A DNA stretch of 64,000 nucleotides, taken from NCBI GenBank assembly GCA_965220615.1, contig CBDCQL010000002.1:2356001-2420000 (forward strand), read 5' to 3'. A program made the translations under genes and the position numbers. This DNA comes from JAGWBD01 sp965220615 (GTDB taxonomy: Bacteria > Chloroflexota > Anaerolineae > Aggregatilineales > Phototrophicaceae). Position 1 is the stretch's first letter, and each line of letters opens with the position of its first letter. The notes beneath the pieces are model-generated. The model had not been told where the DNA came from. It worked only from the letters and a program-made list of their open reading frames with translations, and searched no databases. Shown here one piece after another: positions 50,729 through 59,036 of the stretch.

Positions 50729-51151
50729 GTGCAAATCGACATGAGACGACTTACAGGAACGCTGGCGCTGTTGCTTTTCGGGTTGCTGACGGCCGCCTGC
50801 AACATGACCATCCAGGAATTCGTGGATGCCAGGCAGGGTTCGTCGGAGTCGGAAAACATCATGGTCGCCGCGCCACAGGCACAGTTCATCTATTCCCACG
50901 CCGTGTGGTGACCGACCTGTCGCACCAATACGCCTGTCGTGAACAGGCTCAGAGCAAACTACGACGGTCGTGTCGAGTTCTTTGAACTGGACGTGGACAA
51001 CCCCGCCTCCAAAGCCATGCGTGACCGCTACGGTATGAAAGCACAGGCCATTTACGTTCTGGCGGATGCCAATGGCGGGGAACTGTACAGGTGGTTCGGT
51101 GTTTTGAACGAAGCGACCGTGGTCACAGCATTTGACGGTGTCGTCGGCTGA
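50729..51151 (+). CDS. Thioredoxin-like lipoprotein with in-frame TGA at the redox Cys (candidate selenoprotein, or pseudogene)
   Basis: A single frame runs from GTG 50729 to TGA 51149, interrupted only by TGA at 50909-50911 (codon 61). The N-terminus is a lipoprotein signal (LLTAAC, Cys24). After a short linker comes QFIYSHAVW, then the TGA, then PTCRTNTPVVNRL, so the TGA occupies exactly the first Cys of a W-C-P-T-C redox site. The rest, VEFFELDVDNPASKAMRDRYGMK, is thioredoxin-like. A 6-bp hairpin with a 5-nt G-containing loop (50932-50948) lies 20 bases after the TGA, within the range for bacterial SECIS elements. Against Sec: the usual cis-Pro is replaced (KAQAIYVL), which may indicate decay. 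ATG at 50741 is an alternative start. Confidence 0.6.
50932..50948 (+). promoter_or_regulatory. Candidate bacterial SECIS hairpin
   Basis: GCCTGT, loop CGTGA, ACAGGC: a perfect 6-bp stem whose loop guanines are 28 and 30 bases past the in-frame TGA. Published descriptions of bacterial SECIS place a loop G about 16-37 bases after the UGA. Thermodynamic folding was not computed. Confidence 0.4.
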
Positions 51152-51167
51152 ACTCGCCGTTCAATCC

Positions 51168-53060
51168 ATGACTGACTATCCCTTGCGCCCGCTGCCCTTC
51201 AGCGAGGTGGCGTTGACGGACGGGTTTTGGCGAACGCGGCAGGAGACCAACCGCCGGGTTACCCTGCGCGTCAATCTGGACAAGTGCGCCGAAACCGGCC
51301 GCATCGATAACTTCCGCAAGGCCGCCGGCGAGTTGCCCGGCGCGCATGAGGGCATTCAATTCAATGACTCCGACGTCTTCAAGGTGATCGAGGGCGTCGC
51401 GCTCGACCTGCAACTGCGGCCGGATCCGGCGCTGCAGGCGGAAGTCGAAACGATCATCAGCCACGTCGCCGCCGCCCAGGAACCCGATGGCTACCTGTAT
51501 ACGGCGCGCACGATCGACCCCGACAACCCGCACGAATTCGCCGGGTCGGAACGGTGGTCCTGGCTGACCGTCAACCACGAACTCTACAACCTGGGGCACC
51601 TCTACGAAGCGGCCGTCGCCTGGACCGAGGCCACCGGCAGTGAAAGCCTGCTGGATGTTGCGCGGCGCAGTTTCGAACTCATCGACGCCACCTTCGGCCC
51701 GGACGCCCTGCGCGAGGTGCCCGGCCACCAGGAGATCGAACTCGGTCTGGTCAAGCTTTTCCGCCTCACCGGCGAGCAGCGTTTCCTCGACCAGGCTCGC
51801 TTCTTCCTCGACGAGCGCGGCCACGCCAACGGGCGGGAGTTGCAGACCAACTATGGCATTCCCGGCTACATGCAGGACCATCTGCCGGTTCGCGAGCAGC
51901 GCGAGGCCGTCGGCCATGCCGTGCGCGCCACCTACATGTATGCCGCCATGACCGACGTCGCCGCGCTCGACGGCGACGGACAAATGGCCGGGGCCAGCCG
52001 CGCCCTGTGGCGCAACGTCAGCGGCCGCAAACTGGCGCTCACCGGTGGCATCGGCGCCCGGCACCACGGCGAATCTTTCGGCGACGACTACGAACTGCCC
52101 AACCAGAGCGCCTACAACGAGACCTGCGCCGCCATCGGCAACATTTTCTGGAACCAGCGACTCTTCCAGCTGGACGGAGACGCGCGCTACCTTGACGTGC
52201 TGGAGCGGACGCTCTACAACGGCTTCCTTGCCGGCATCGACCTCGCCGGCGACCGCTTCTTCTACGTCAATCCCCTTGCCGCCGACGGCGTCACGGACTT
52301 CAACCGCGACGATTCTCTTGAGCGTCAGCCATGGTTCAGTTGCTCCTGTTGCCCCACCAACGTGATTCGCCTGCTGCCCACCCTGGGCGGCTTGGTCTAC
52401 GCGCAGCGCGACGACCAGCTCTACGTCAACCTTTTCATCAGCAGCGCTGCACGCGCCACCATTGCCGGCGTCCCGGTAGACCTGCAACTGGATACGTCCT
52501 GGCCCTGGGCCGGCAATCTGCGGCTGCGCCTCAAGCCGGAGCGACCCCTGCGTTTCACCCTGAAGCTGCGCGTGCCCGGGCCGCTCCTTGGGCAGCCGGT
52601 TCCCGGCGAACTCTACCGTTATCTGGATGACCGGGCGGGCGGTCTGCAACTGCGCGTCAACGGCGCGGCGCAATCCGCCGACGTTCAGGATGGCTACCTG
52701 TCGCTGACGCGCGACTGGCAGCCCGGTGACGCGGTCGAACTGGACATGGAGTTGCCTATCCGGCGGGTTGTGGCGCACCCGGCAGTCGCGGACCTGGAGG
52801 GCCGGGTCGCGCTGGAGCGCGGACCGCTGGTCTATGCGGCGGAGGGCATCGACAACGAGGGTCGGGCGCTGGGCCTTGCGCTGCCGGACGATCTGGAGTT
52901 GCAGCCGGAAGCGCGGCCGGAACTGACCGGCGGCGTGACCCTGCTGCGCGGCGCGGGTTTCAACGCCATCCCCTACTACGCCTGGGGCCACCGCGGCGTC
53001 GGCGAGATGAACGTCTGGTTCGAGCGAGCCACGGCGCAAAACGGACAGTTGAAACGTTGA
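51168..53060 (+). CDS. Glycoside hydrolase family 127 (beta-L-arabinofuranosidase type)
   Basis: 630 residues from ATG 51168. An (alpha/alpha)6 barrel with VNHELYNLGHLYEAA, HRGxx region and the zinc/nucleophile cluster C392-S-C394-C395-P-T-N, typical of GH127 where a Cys acts as nucleophile beside a zinc-binding Glu. C-terminal beta-sandwich domains follow. No signal peptide. It probably releases terminal L-arabinofuranose from imported oligosaccharides. Its stop overlaps the start of the deacetylase gene (TTGA). Confidence 0.9.
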   Translation: MTDYPLRPLPFSEVALTDGFWRTRQETNRRVTLRVNLDKCAETGRIDNFRKAAGELPGAHEGIQFNDSDVFKVIEGVALDLQLRPDPALQAEVETIISHVAAAQEPDGYLYTARTIDPDNPHEFAGSERWSWLTVNHELYNLGHLYEAAVAWTEATGSESLLDVARRSFELIDATFGPDALREVPGHQEIELGLVKLFRLTGEQRFLDQARFFLDERGHANGRELQTNYGIPGYMQDHLPVREQREAVGHAVRATYMYAAMTDVAALDGDGQMAGASRALWRNVSGRKLALTGGIGARHHGESFGDDYELPNQSAYNETCAAIGNIFWNQRLFQLDGDARYLDVLERTLYNGFLAGIDLAGDRFFYVNPLAADGVTDFNRDDSLERQPWFSCSCCPTNVIRLLPTLGGLVYAQRDDQLYVNLFISSAARATIAGVPVDLQLDTSWPWAGNLRLRLKPERPLRFTLKLRVPGPLLGQPVPGELYRYLDDRAGGLQLRVNGAAQSADVQDGYLSLTRDWQPGDAVELDMELPIRRVVAHPAVADLEGRVALERGPLVYAAEGIDNEGRALGLALPDDLELQPEARPELTGGVTLLRGAGFNAIPYYAWGHRGVGEMNVWFERATAQNGQLKR

Positions 53061-53845
53061 GGCGCAGGGACCTTTCGCGGCGCGAATGGCTTCGACTGGG
53101 CGCCCTGGCGCTGCCGGTCGCCAGTCTGACCAGGGCTTTCCCGGCCCGGACCGTGGATGCATCCTCCGAAGTCCCGCGGCCGGCCGTCGCCACTGGCGTC
53201 CCGATTCGCTACGTCAACAATGGTCTGCGGCAGGTCACCCTGACCTTCGACGACATGTATAGCGAATACAACACGCTGCGCATCGCCCGCGCCTGCGCCA
53301 GACGCGGCATCCGCGCCACCTTCTTCCCTACCGGCATCGCCGCCCAGAACACCCTGGAGCGTTCCGGCTACCAGGACCTCTACAGACGCCTGCGCGACAT
53401 GGGCCACGAGTTCGGCACCCATCTCTACACACACCGGGTTCTGCGCGAATTAACTTTCGACGAACTCGTCTGGCAGGAGATGAACCCGGCTCTGGACGTG
53501 ATGCGGCGCTCGCTTGGCGACGACTTCGTGCCGGTGGCCATGCGCCCGCCCTACGGCATCGTGACCAACGCCCTGAAGGAAGTGTCCCGTCAGTTCAACG
53601 TACCCATGGTGCTCTGGAATCTCGATTCGCGCGATGCGCTCTGCAGCGCTGACAAGAACAAAAGCGCCCTCGTCTGTTGCAGCGAGATGTTGGTCACCAT
53701 GCGGAAGGAGGTGGCGCCAGGCAGCATCGTCCTGATGCACACCATCGCGCCTTCCTCACTGGCCATTGATCCCGTCGCCGATCTGCTGGCGCGCAGGAAC
53801 CTGAAGGCCGTGCCGCTCTCACAAATGTTGGGGACATCCGCATGA
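53057..53845 (+). CDS. Tat-exported polysaccharide deacetylase-like protein
   Basis: 262 residues from a TTG start overlapping the GH127 stop. Twin-arginine signal (SRREWLRLGALALPVASL). NodB-fold motifs: TFDD (motif 1), GTHLYTH (motif 2, metal His pair) and RPPYG (motif 3), then VLWNLDSRDAL and IVLMHTIAPSSL (motifs 4 and 5). Removes N- or O-acetyl groups from a glycan outside the membrane. The last 120 bp are repeated as fragments at 54506-54610 and 62904-63029. Confidence 0.85.
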   Translation: MRRRDLSRREWLRLGALALPVASLTRAFPARTVDASSEVPRPAVATGVPIRYVNNGLRQVTLTFDDMYSEYNTLRIARACARRGIRATFFPTGIAAQNTLERSGYQDLYRRLRDMGHEFGTHLYTHRVLRELTFDELVWQEMNPALDVMRRSLGDDFVPVAMRPPYGIVTNALKEVSRQFNVPMVLWNLDSRDALCSADKNKSALVCCSEMLVTMRKEVAPGSIVLMHTIAPSSLAIDPVADLLARRNLKAVPLSQMLGTSA

Positions 53846-53866
53846 GGCACAGACGCATTTGGCGGA

Positions 53867-54397
53867 CTAGTCAGGAAAAAAGTCCCGGACTGCCGCGCGG
53901 AAGCCGGGCAAGGTCGCGCCGCCGTCGATGACGTCGTCGCCGGCCAGCATTTGCGCCGCTGCGTCGGGCAGGTGCAATTCCAGGGAACGCGCCTCCGGGT
54001 CCACCAGCCAGACTATCGCCGAGCCGTATTCCAGATAGCGCGCGGCCTTCGCCCGCATCTCGCGCCAGGAGTTCCTCTTGCTGCGCACTTCAACCGCCAG
54101 CAGGGGCGCACGCCCAGGGTATGGACCGTCGTCCCGGTGCGCAACGGCCACGTCCGGTTGACAGACCCAGTCCTCAATCTGATGCGTGAGTTCCGGGCCG
54201 GCCTTGTAGCCAGGCAGCGCCCCGGTTCGCAGCCACAACCTCAACAAAACGACTATTTCGCCCTGAACGTCAAAGTGATCCATGTTTGGCGACATCTCGA
54301 CAGGGGCCCCCGTGGAATCCGGTTTGAACTTGCGGTCGGGGTAATCCCCTTCCAGCGCGATGTAGTCTTCGATGCTGTAGCGCGTTCTCACGGCCAC
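53867..54397 (-). CDS. Uma2-family (DUF820) restriction-endonuclease-like protein
   Basis: 176 residues from GTG 54397 (CAGGAGG upstream). Catalytic region WVCQPDVAVAHRD and LLAVEVRSKRNSW, then YLEYGSAIVWLVDPEARSLEL. The last 40 residues are nearly identical to those of the copies at 63052-63582 and 63648-64000, while the N-terminal half is quite different, which suggests segmental exchange. Convergent with the deacetylase, 21 bp from it. Confidence 0.88.
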   Translation of the reverse strand: MAVRTRYSIEDYIALEGDYPDRKFKPDSTGAPVEMSPNMDHFDVQGEIVVLLRLWLRTGALPGYKAGPELTHQIEDWVCQPDVAVAHRDDGPYPGRAPLLAVEVRSKRNSWREMRAKAARYLEYGSAIVWLVDPEARSLELHLPDAAAQMLAGDDVIDGGATLPGFRAAVRDFFPD

Positions 54398-54795
54398 GAT
54401 GGCCTCCTGCGACTTGCTGACAATAAGTGTAACACGTTGCTTGATACCGGTGGCGAGAGCGATCGCACAGGGAACAGGTCGTTTACCGTGACGCGAAAGC
54501 CACGCAAGATCGCGCCTTCCTCACTGGCCATCAATCCCGTCGCCGATCTGCTGGCGCGCAGGAACCTGAAGGCCGTGACGCTCTCACAGATGTTGGGGGC
54601 ATCCGCATGAGGCACAGACTCATTTGGCGGACTAGTCAGGAAAAAAGTCCCTGACTGCCGCGCGGAAGCCGGGCAAGGTCGCGCCGGTCTTCAGTACGCC
54701 TTGCATCACCTCTTGTCCCGCAGATGCAGATGCTGCCGGCAATCCCCTGTTTGTGGCAGTGTGCGAGGGGGACTATTTCACACGAAACATGTTTC
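54398..54795. other. Mosaic of duplicated gene fragments (398 bp without a complete gene)
   Basis: Three scraps are joined end to end. 54474-54510 matches the 3' end of a Uma2 gene of the 63648 type. 54506-54686 is a second copy of the deacetylase tail plus the Uma2 3' end (compare 53746-53920). 54689-54747 matches the start of the MalF gene at 49.7 kb. The joints fall in GCGCC/GCGCCG strings shared by the parents. The right part to 54795 holds nothing recognised. Confidence 0.65.
54632..54706 (-). other. Chimeric 24-codon micro-ORF at a recombination joint
   Basis: An ATG with the MalF ribosome site (GAGGTG) starts MQGVLK, like MalF, and runs in frame into the Uma2 C-terminus (TLPGFRAAVRDFFPD). 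It is a by-product of the joint; there is no evidence that it is expressed or functional. Confidence 0.35.
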
Positions 54796-55845
54796 TCATG
54801 GTCGCTGTACTGTAGCTATCGACAGGGCACCACTCTCATCTGACACGGCGATACAGCGATCGTCCGGTGACCAGGCCAGGCTGGCAATCGCTGCCTTGAA
54901 CGTGGCACTCGCCAGCAAGGCGGGTTTCTTCTTGTTCACTGTCCAGATCGCCAGCAGACCCTCATTGCCACCGGAGGCCAGCAGCGTACCCTGTCGCTGG
55001 AATTTCAGATGCTTGATGAGGTGCTGATGTCCTTCCAGCATCATCGGCCGGGTATTGGCCGGCCCCTTGCCAGAACAGTCCCAGACCACTACCTGAGTCC
55101 CGCCGCCGGTCGCCAGATAGCGGCTGTTGAAGCTCCATGCCAGTTCCAGCACCTTCGTTTCGTAGCCCCACATCTGCAGATCTTTCCCGGTGTCGACGAT
55201 CCAGAAATGCACTGTAGAGTCCTGGTCGCCAGTGGCGATGAATTTGCCATCGGGGCTCCATTCTAGGGCAAGCGTCGAACCCTGCCACTGGAAACGGCGC
55301 AGCGGTTCCGCCTCTGCAGGGTCATACAGCACGACTCCGTTGTAGGCGGAGATGGCGAACTGACTGCCATCAGGGCGCCACTTGATGTCCGTAATCGTGC
55401 TGTTCGCATCGGGGTAGTCGCGGATCAATTCCCCGCTGCTGTTCCACAGTCGCAATTTGCGCCCGGCGGCTGACACCAGCCAGTCGCCCACCGGGCTGAA
55501 AGCGACGCGCTCCACCCAGCTGGCCCCGCCGGCCATTTCCGATCGCTGCGTTCCTGTCCCGGTATCCCAGAGCCGTACCTTGCCGTCTTGCCCGACGCTG
55601 GCGAGGAGGCGGCTGTCCCTGTGCCAGGAAATTGCCATCGTATCGAGGCTATGGCCGGACAGTTTGTGCTGAACCTCGCCCTGCGCGCCATCAAACAGCG
55701 TGATGGGGCCAGACACGCCTGCAACAGCCAGATTCTTGCCATCCGGCGACCATGCCAGCCCAATCGGATGATCGTCAATGTTGCTGCGCCACACGGCCTT
55801 CAGCGCCGGCTTTGCAGGTTTGGACCTGCCCTTGCGCTGCATCAT
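54796..55845 (-). CDS. WD40-repeat beta-propeller protein
   Basis: 349 residues with about seven WD40 repeats (for example GLAWSPDGKNLAVAGVSG, LLASVGQDGKVRLWD, LALEWSPDGKFIATGDQDSTVHFW, TLLASGGNEGLLAIW), enough for one propeller. No signal peptide; cytoplasmic scaffold or binding protein. ATG overlaps the stop of the COG0523 GTPase gene by 4 bp. WD40 proteins encoded beside COG0523 metallochaperones suggest a partner role in delivering metal, but no target is known. Confidence 0.88.
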   Translation of the reverse strand: MMQRKGRSKPAKPALKAVWRSNIDDHPIGLAWSPDGKNLAVAGVSGPITLFDGAQGEVQHKLSGHSLDTMAISWHRDSRLLASVGQDGKVRLWDTGTGTQRSEMAGGASWVERVAFSPVGDWLVSAAGRKLRLWNSSGELIRDYPDANSTITDIKWRPDGSQFAISAYNGVVLYDPAEAEPLRRFQWQGSTLALEWSPDGKFIATGDQDSTVHFWIVDTGKDLQMWGYETKVLELAWSFNSRYLATGGGTQVVVWDCSGKGPANTRPMMLEGHQHLIKHLKFQRQGTLLASGGNEGLLAIWTVNKKKPALLASATFKAAIASLAWSPDDRCIAVSDESGALSIATVQRP

Positions 55846-57197
55846 GGTGCGAGACAGTCACGGAAGCCGTTTTCCAGCGCAGCCCGATCCAGATTGCGCC
55901 CGATAAAGATCATCTTGTTATGACGCAATTCCTTCCCCCAGGGACGATCCGGGCGGCCGTCAAAGAGCATGTGCACCCCCTGGAATACGAAGCGCTGGTC
56001 CCAACCGCGCACGCTCAACACGCCTTTCATACGGAAGATGTCGAGTCCGTGTACGCGCAGGAGCTCGCTGAGCCAGCCATTGAGCTTGTCCAGCTGGAGA
56101 TCACCGGGGATGGAGATTCCAACGGAAGTCACCTCTTCATCGTGTTCATGATCGGGCTTGTACTCACGGGTCTCAAGCGGGTCAAGCAGGGATTCCGCGC
56201 CGCTCAGACGCGCGTCGAATTCATCCGGATGATGTTCGGTGAACAGCATGTAATGGCCGGGCTCCTGGATCGCGAAATTGAATGCGGTCTCACCGTTTTC
56301 ATTCAGCACGAGCTGGTTGTGCTGTCCCTTGCCAGGGCGCATCATTTCGCCTGCCTTGAGGGCCTGCTCATCTTCCGAGAAGGTCAGTACGGCGTCCATC
56401 AGCGATGCTTCCTGCGCCGCCAGTCCCGTATTTGCCAACGGCAACAGCGCAGCTCCCATTGCCGGGTCTGGGCCTTCACCCATCACCCATTCGTAGGTCC
56501 CGCTGTTCAGTTGATAGATACCCGACCATTCAAACGGGTATTCCGGCTCCATGAACTTCGGGTCGATTTCCATCGCCCGATCGAGGTTGAAACCGCCCAC
56601 ATTCAGGATCTTGTCCATCTCCACCACCGCGTCGCGGCTGCGGTAGATTTTCGCCATTTTGTTCATGCTCTTGATGCGGGCCTCGAGTCTCTCAAGGTCT
56701 TCCAGAGAGACCAGATCAATCTTGTTGAGCAGGATTACATCTGCAAAGGCGATCTGTTCCCTGGCTTCGTCGCTGTCGTCAATGTGATCCCGGATATGCA
56801 TGGCATCGACCAGCGTGACGATCGCATCCAGATGGAGCTTCTGCTGCATGTCATCATCGACGTAAAAGGTCTGCGCAACAGGTCCGGGATCGGCCATGCC
56901 GGTGGTTTCGACCATGATGTAATCGAACTTGTCGCGGCGCTTCATAAGATGACCGAGGATGCGAATCAAATCGCCCCGCACGGTGCAGCAGATACAGCCG
57001 TTGTTCATCTCGAAGATTTCTTCTTCCGCGCCAATGACCAGATCGTTATCGATGCCGACTTCACCGAATTCATTCTCAATCACCGCGATTTTTTTGCCGT
57101 GATTTTCGGTCAGGATGCGGTTGAGCAGCGTGGTTTTGCCTGACCCCAGAAAGCCGGTCAGCACAGTAACGGGAACTCGAGTGTCAACAGTATCCAT
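55842..57197 (-). CDS. COG0523-family GTPase (zinc metallochaperone, CobW/ZNG1/YeiR type)
   Basis: 451 residues. G3E GTPase with P-loop GFLGSGKT (15-22), metal motif GCICC (C68, C70, C71), ENEFGEVGID, ETTGMADP and LNKIDLV. The C-terminal CobW_C domain contains the His-rich stretch KPDHEHDEE and a conserved end (WGKELRHNKMIFIGRNLD). GAGGAGG precedes the ATG. The neighbouring Zur gene and operator sites indicate a zinc-scarcity chaperone that hands zinc to client enzymes. A long hairpin (57240-57277) lies in its leader. Confidence 0.92.
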   Translation of the reverse strand: MDTVDTRVPVTVLTGFLGSGKTTLLNRILTENHGKKIAVIENEFGEVGIDNDLVIGAEEEIFEMNNGCICCTVRGDLIRILGHLMKRRDKFDYIMVETTGMADPGPVAQTFYVDDDMQQKLHLDAIVTLVDAMHIRDHIDDSDEAREQIAFADVILLNKIDLVSLEDLERLEARIKSMNKMAKIYRSRDAVVEMDKILNVGGFNLDRAMEIDPKFMEPEYPFEWSGIYQLNSGTYEWVMGEGPDPAMGAALLPLANTGLAAQEASLMDAVLTFSEDEQALKAGEMMRPGKGQHNQLVLNENGETAFNFAIQEPGHYMLFTEHHPDEFDARLSGAESLLDPLETREYKPDHEHDEEVTSVGISIPGDLQLDKLNGWLSELLRVHGLDIFRMKGVLSVRGWDQRFVFQGVHMLFDGRPDRPWGKELRHNKMIFIGRNLDRAALENGFRDCLAP

Positions 57198-57239
57198 GGT
57201 ATTCCTGCCTCCTCAATTGCACTGTCGTTTTCGTATAGA

Positions 57240-57277
57240 GATGCAACAGCCGCAGCCCGCAGGCTGCGTTTTGCATC
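57240..57277. promoter_or_regulatory. Stem-loop in the leader of the COG0523 gene
   Basis: Outer arms GATGCAA / TTGCATC and inner arms CGCAGCC / GGCTGCG form a long interrupted stem 43 bp ahead of the COG0523 start. No matching riboswitch family was recognised; it could be a terminator or attenuator. Confidence 0.4.
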
Positions 57278-57362
57278 GGCCCTGGATTCATCGCGCCGAT
57301 AATCCCTGTCCCTGGCAGACTGGCGCGGGCCGGACAGACTGCCACGCTGTCGGCTTCAACCA

Positions 57363-57397
57363 AGGAGCGCCACTGTTGAAAGCAAGTGGCGCCTCCT
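57363..57397. terminator. Hairpin after the small COG0523-like gene
   Basis: AGGAGCGCCACT and AGTGGCGCCTCCT pair with one bulge. The hairpin abuts the stop of the 151-residue COG0523-like gene on the reverse strand and is followed by a weak T-rich run (TTGGTTG), so partial termination is possible. Confidence 0.45.
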
Positions 57398-57852
57398 CAC
57401 AACGGCACTCCTGTAACGGCATAAACTGCCCGGGAGAAATCAAATGGCTCATAAACCTGAAAATCGCTGAAAGATTTCAGTTTCTGCCACAGATGAGGGT
57501 GGCGAACCTGAGTCAGGTTATCAATGAGGGACACTGTCGTTATCCGGGTGCATTCACTCCGCAAACTTTCCAGAAGCGACGCCAGCGCCTCCGGGTCTGC
57601 CTGCGCCGAGACAGATAGAAGCGCATAATCGGCATTCAGTCGGCCCAACAGCGAGATCAGCGCCGTCGCCAGCGAACAACAGACACAACCGCCAGCCAGC
57701 CGTTGGCGCGTTACCCCTTCTGTTGCCAGCGGCGCATCGCTGTTGTCGATCAGCGCGAGGCGGTCAGTTTCGGCCGACAACACTTCAATGAGCGCCTGCG
57801 TGAACCTGGCTTTTGGCTGATGCAGCATCCCGGTGATGGCAATCAGCTGCAT
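57397..57852 (-). CDS. Short COG0523-like protein lacking the P-loop
   Basis: 151 residues. It aligns with the first third of COG0523 GTPases: LIAITGML at the first strand, LALIDNSDAP at the next, and the metal motif GGCVCCS (C56, C58, C59). The P-loop position reads GMLHQPKARFTQ, so nucleotide binding by the normal route is not expected, and the CobW_C domain is absent. It might be a metal-binding partner or decoy of the GTPase encoded downstream. Overlaps the upstream gene by 10 bp. Confidence 0.6.
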   Translation of the reverse strand: MQLIAITGMLHQPKARFTQALIEVLSAETDRLALIDNSDAPLATEGVTRQRLAGGCVCCSLATALISLLGRLNADYALLSVSAQADPEALASLLESLRSECTRITTVSLIDNLTQVRHPHLWQKLKSFSDFQVYEPFDFSRAVYAVTGVPL

Positions 57853-59018
57853 GGCGCCTCTTCCGCTGCGATGGCTCCATCCAGCGCAAACAAGGGGCGG
57901 TAGGCATCATGCCCGTTGCCATAGGTTCGATCCATCAAGGCAGCGTACTCGGCAGCATGGGCCGGATTGCTGCGCCAGCGCACACCGAGGTATTCGGCCG
58001 CCTTGACGACGCCCAGCACACCGTGCTTGATCTCCTCAAGGGTGTAATCGGGTCCCACCGGGACGTACAACCAGCGGGCGAGGTTCGCCGCCGTTCCCCG
58101 GTGACCCGGCGCGCCGTCAGCACGGAGCGCGGCATAATGCAGGGGCTGAACCCGCGGCAGCCAGCGCACGGGCGTGTTTTCCTGCTCAACATAGGCATAA
58201 AAGGTGGCGACGTCGCACTCCGGCGGAATCTGTACCGCCACCGCGGTCGCCAGCGCCAGCCTGTTGGGCTCGTGCGTCGCCAGCCCGGCGGCTTCATGCA
58301 GACCGCGCCGCGCCTCCGCCAGATTCGCGCATTGCCGCTCTGCCAGTTCTGGCAGACGTTCACACTGCGCCAGTGCCTGCGCTGCGTTCGGGAAGTCAGC
58401 TGGTTGACGCAGTGCCTTTACCTCTGCATAAAGCGCCTCATCACTGAATACCAGCATCGCGCCGGGGCGGTTATCAGCATCAGACAGATGCAAGCCGTAG
58501 AGCGTCACCGCCGGGCGCTCTGCCGCGCCGGGAACTGGCAGGGTGTCAGCGCAGTCGAGCCAGGTAGTGTTCTGCGGCTGCCACAACCCGCGCAGCACCT
58601 GCGTCCAGGTGAATCGCGTACCGGGCGTCGCGAGCTGCAAGTGCGCGTCAAAGTCCAGAAAGCGCGGCAAGGCCTTGTGATGTTTGACCGACTCCGCCAG
58701 ATCATGGCTGGCATTCGCCGGGATAGCGACCGATTCGCCTGGCTGAATCCCCGCCGCCTGATGCAGCAAGCGGCGAGCGCGGTAGGCATCGCGCGCCAGC
58801 ACGACCATTGCGCCGCCCAGTCGTTCCGACCATGTCTGTTCGGCGAACTCTGGCGTCACGTCGGCGTGCAATGTTGTGTCAGAGGGCAAGGTGAGCAAAT
58901 TGTCCAGCGGTGGATGGGCGACATAATCTGCCCCGCGCACCGGCAAACCACCCAGCGCCCCCACGGGGCAAAAACCGCCCAGCCATAATGTCCCCCAGTC
59001 GACAGGCGATTTCATCAT
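57843..59018 (-). CDS. DegT/DnrJ-like fold-type-I protein of unknown role in the Zur operon
   Basis: 391 residues. ARRLLHQAAGIQPGESVAIPANASHDLAESVKHH and PRFLDFDAHL resemble the start of DegT/DnrJ/EryC1 aminotransferases. In the expected PLP-lysine region the sequence is YGLHLSDADNRPGAMLVFSDE, with no obvious Lys, so catalysis as an aminotransferase is doubtful. It lies 18 bp after zur and overlaps the short COG0523-like gene, indicating a metal-related role. Family assignment is tentative. Confidence 0.5.
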   Translation of the reverse strand: MMKSPVDWGTLWLGGFCPVGALGGLPVRGADYVAHPPLDNLLTLPSDTTLHADVTPEFAEQTWSERLGGAMVVLARDAYRARRLLHQAAGIQPGESVAIPANASHDLAESVKHHKALPRFLDFDAHLQLATPGTRFTWTQVLRGLWQPQNTTWLDCADTLPVPGAAERPAVTLYGLHLSDADNRPGAMLVFSDEALYAEVKALRQPADFPNAAQALAQCERLPELAERQCANLAEARRGLHEAAGLATHEPNRLALATAVAVQIPPECDVATFYAYVEQENTPVRWLPRVQPLHYAALRADGAPGHRGTAANLARWLYVPVGPDYTLEEIKHGVLGVVKAAEYLGVRWRSNPAHAAEYAALMDRTYGNGHDAYRPLFALDGAIAAEEAPCS

Positions 59019-59036
59019 GTTCTTTCTCCTGAACGA

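Noticed and set aside
54632..54706. Chimeric micro-ORF as a functional small protein
   Set aside because: It is exactly explained by fusion of two duplicated fragments; no independent sign of selection.
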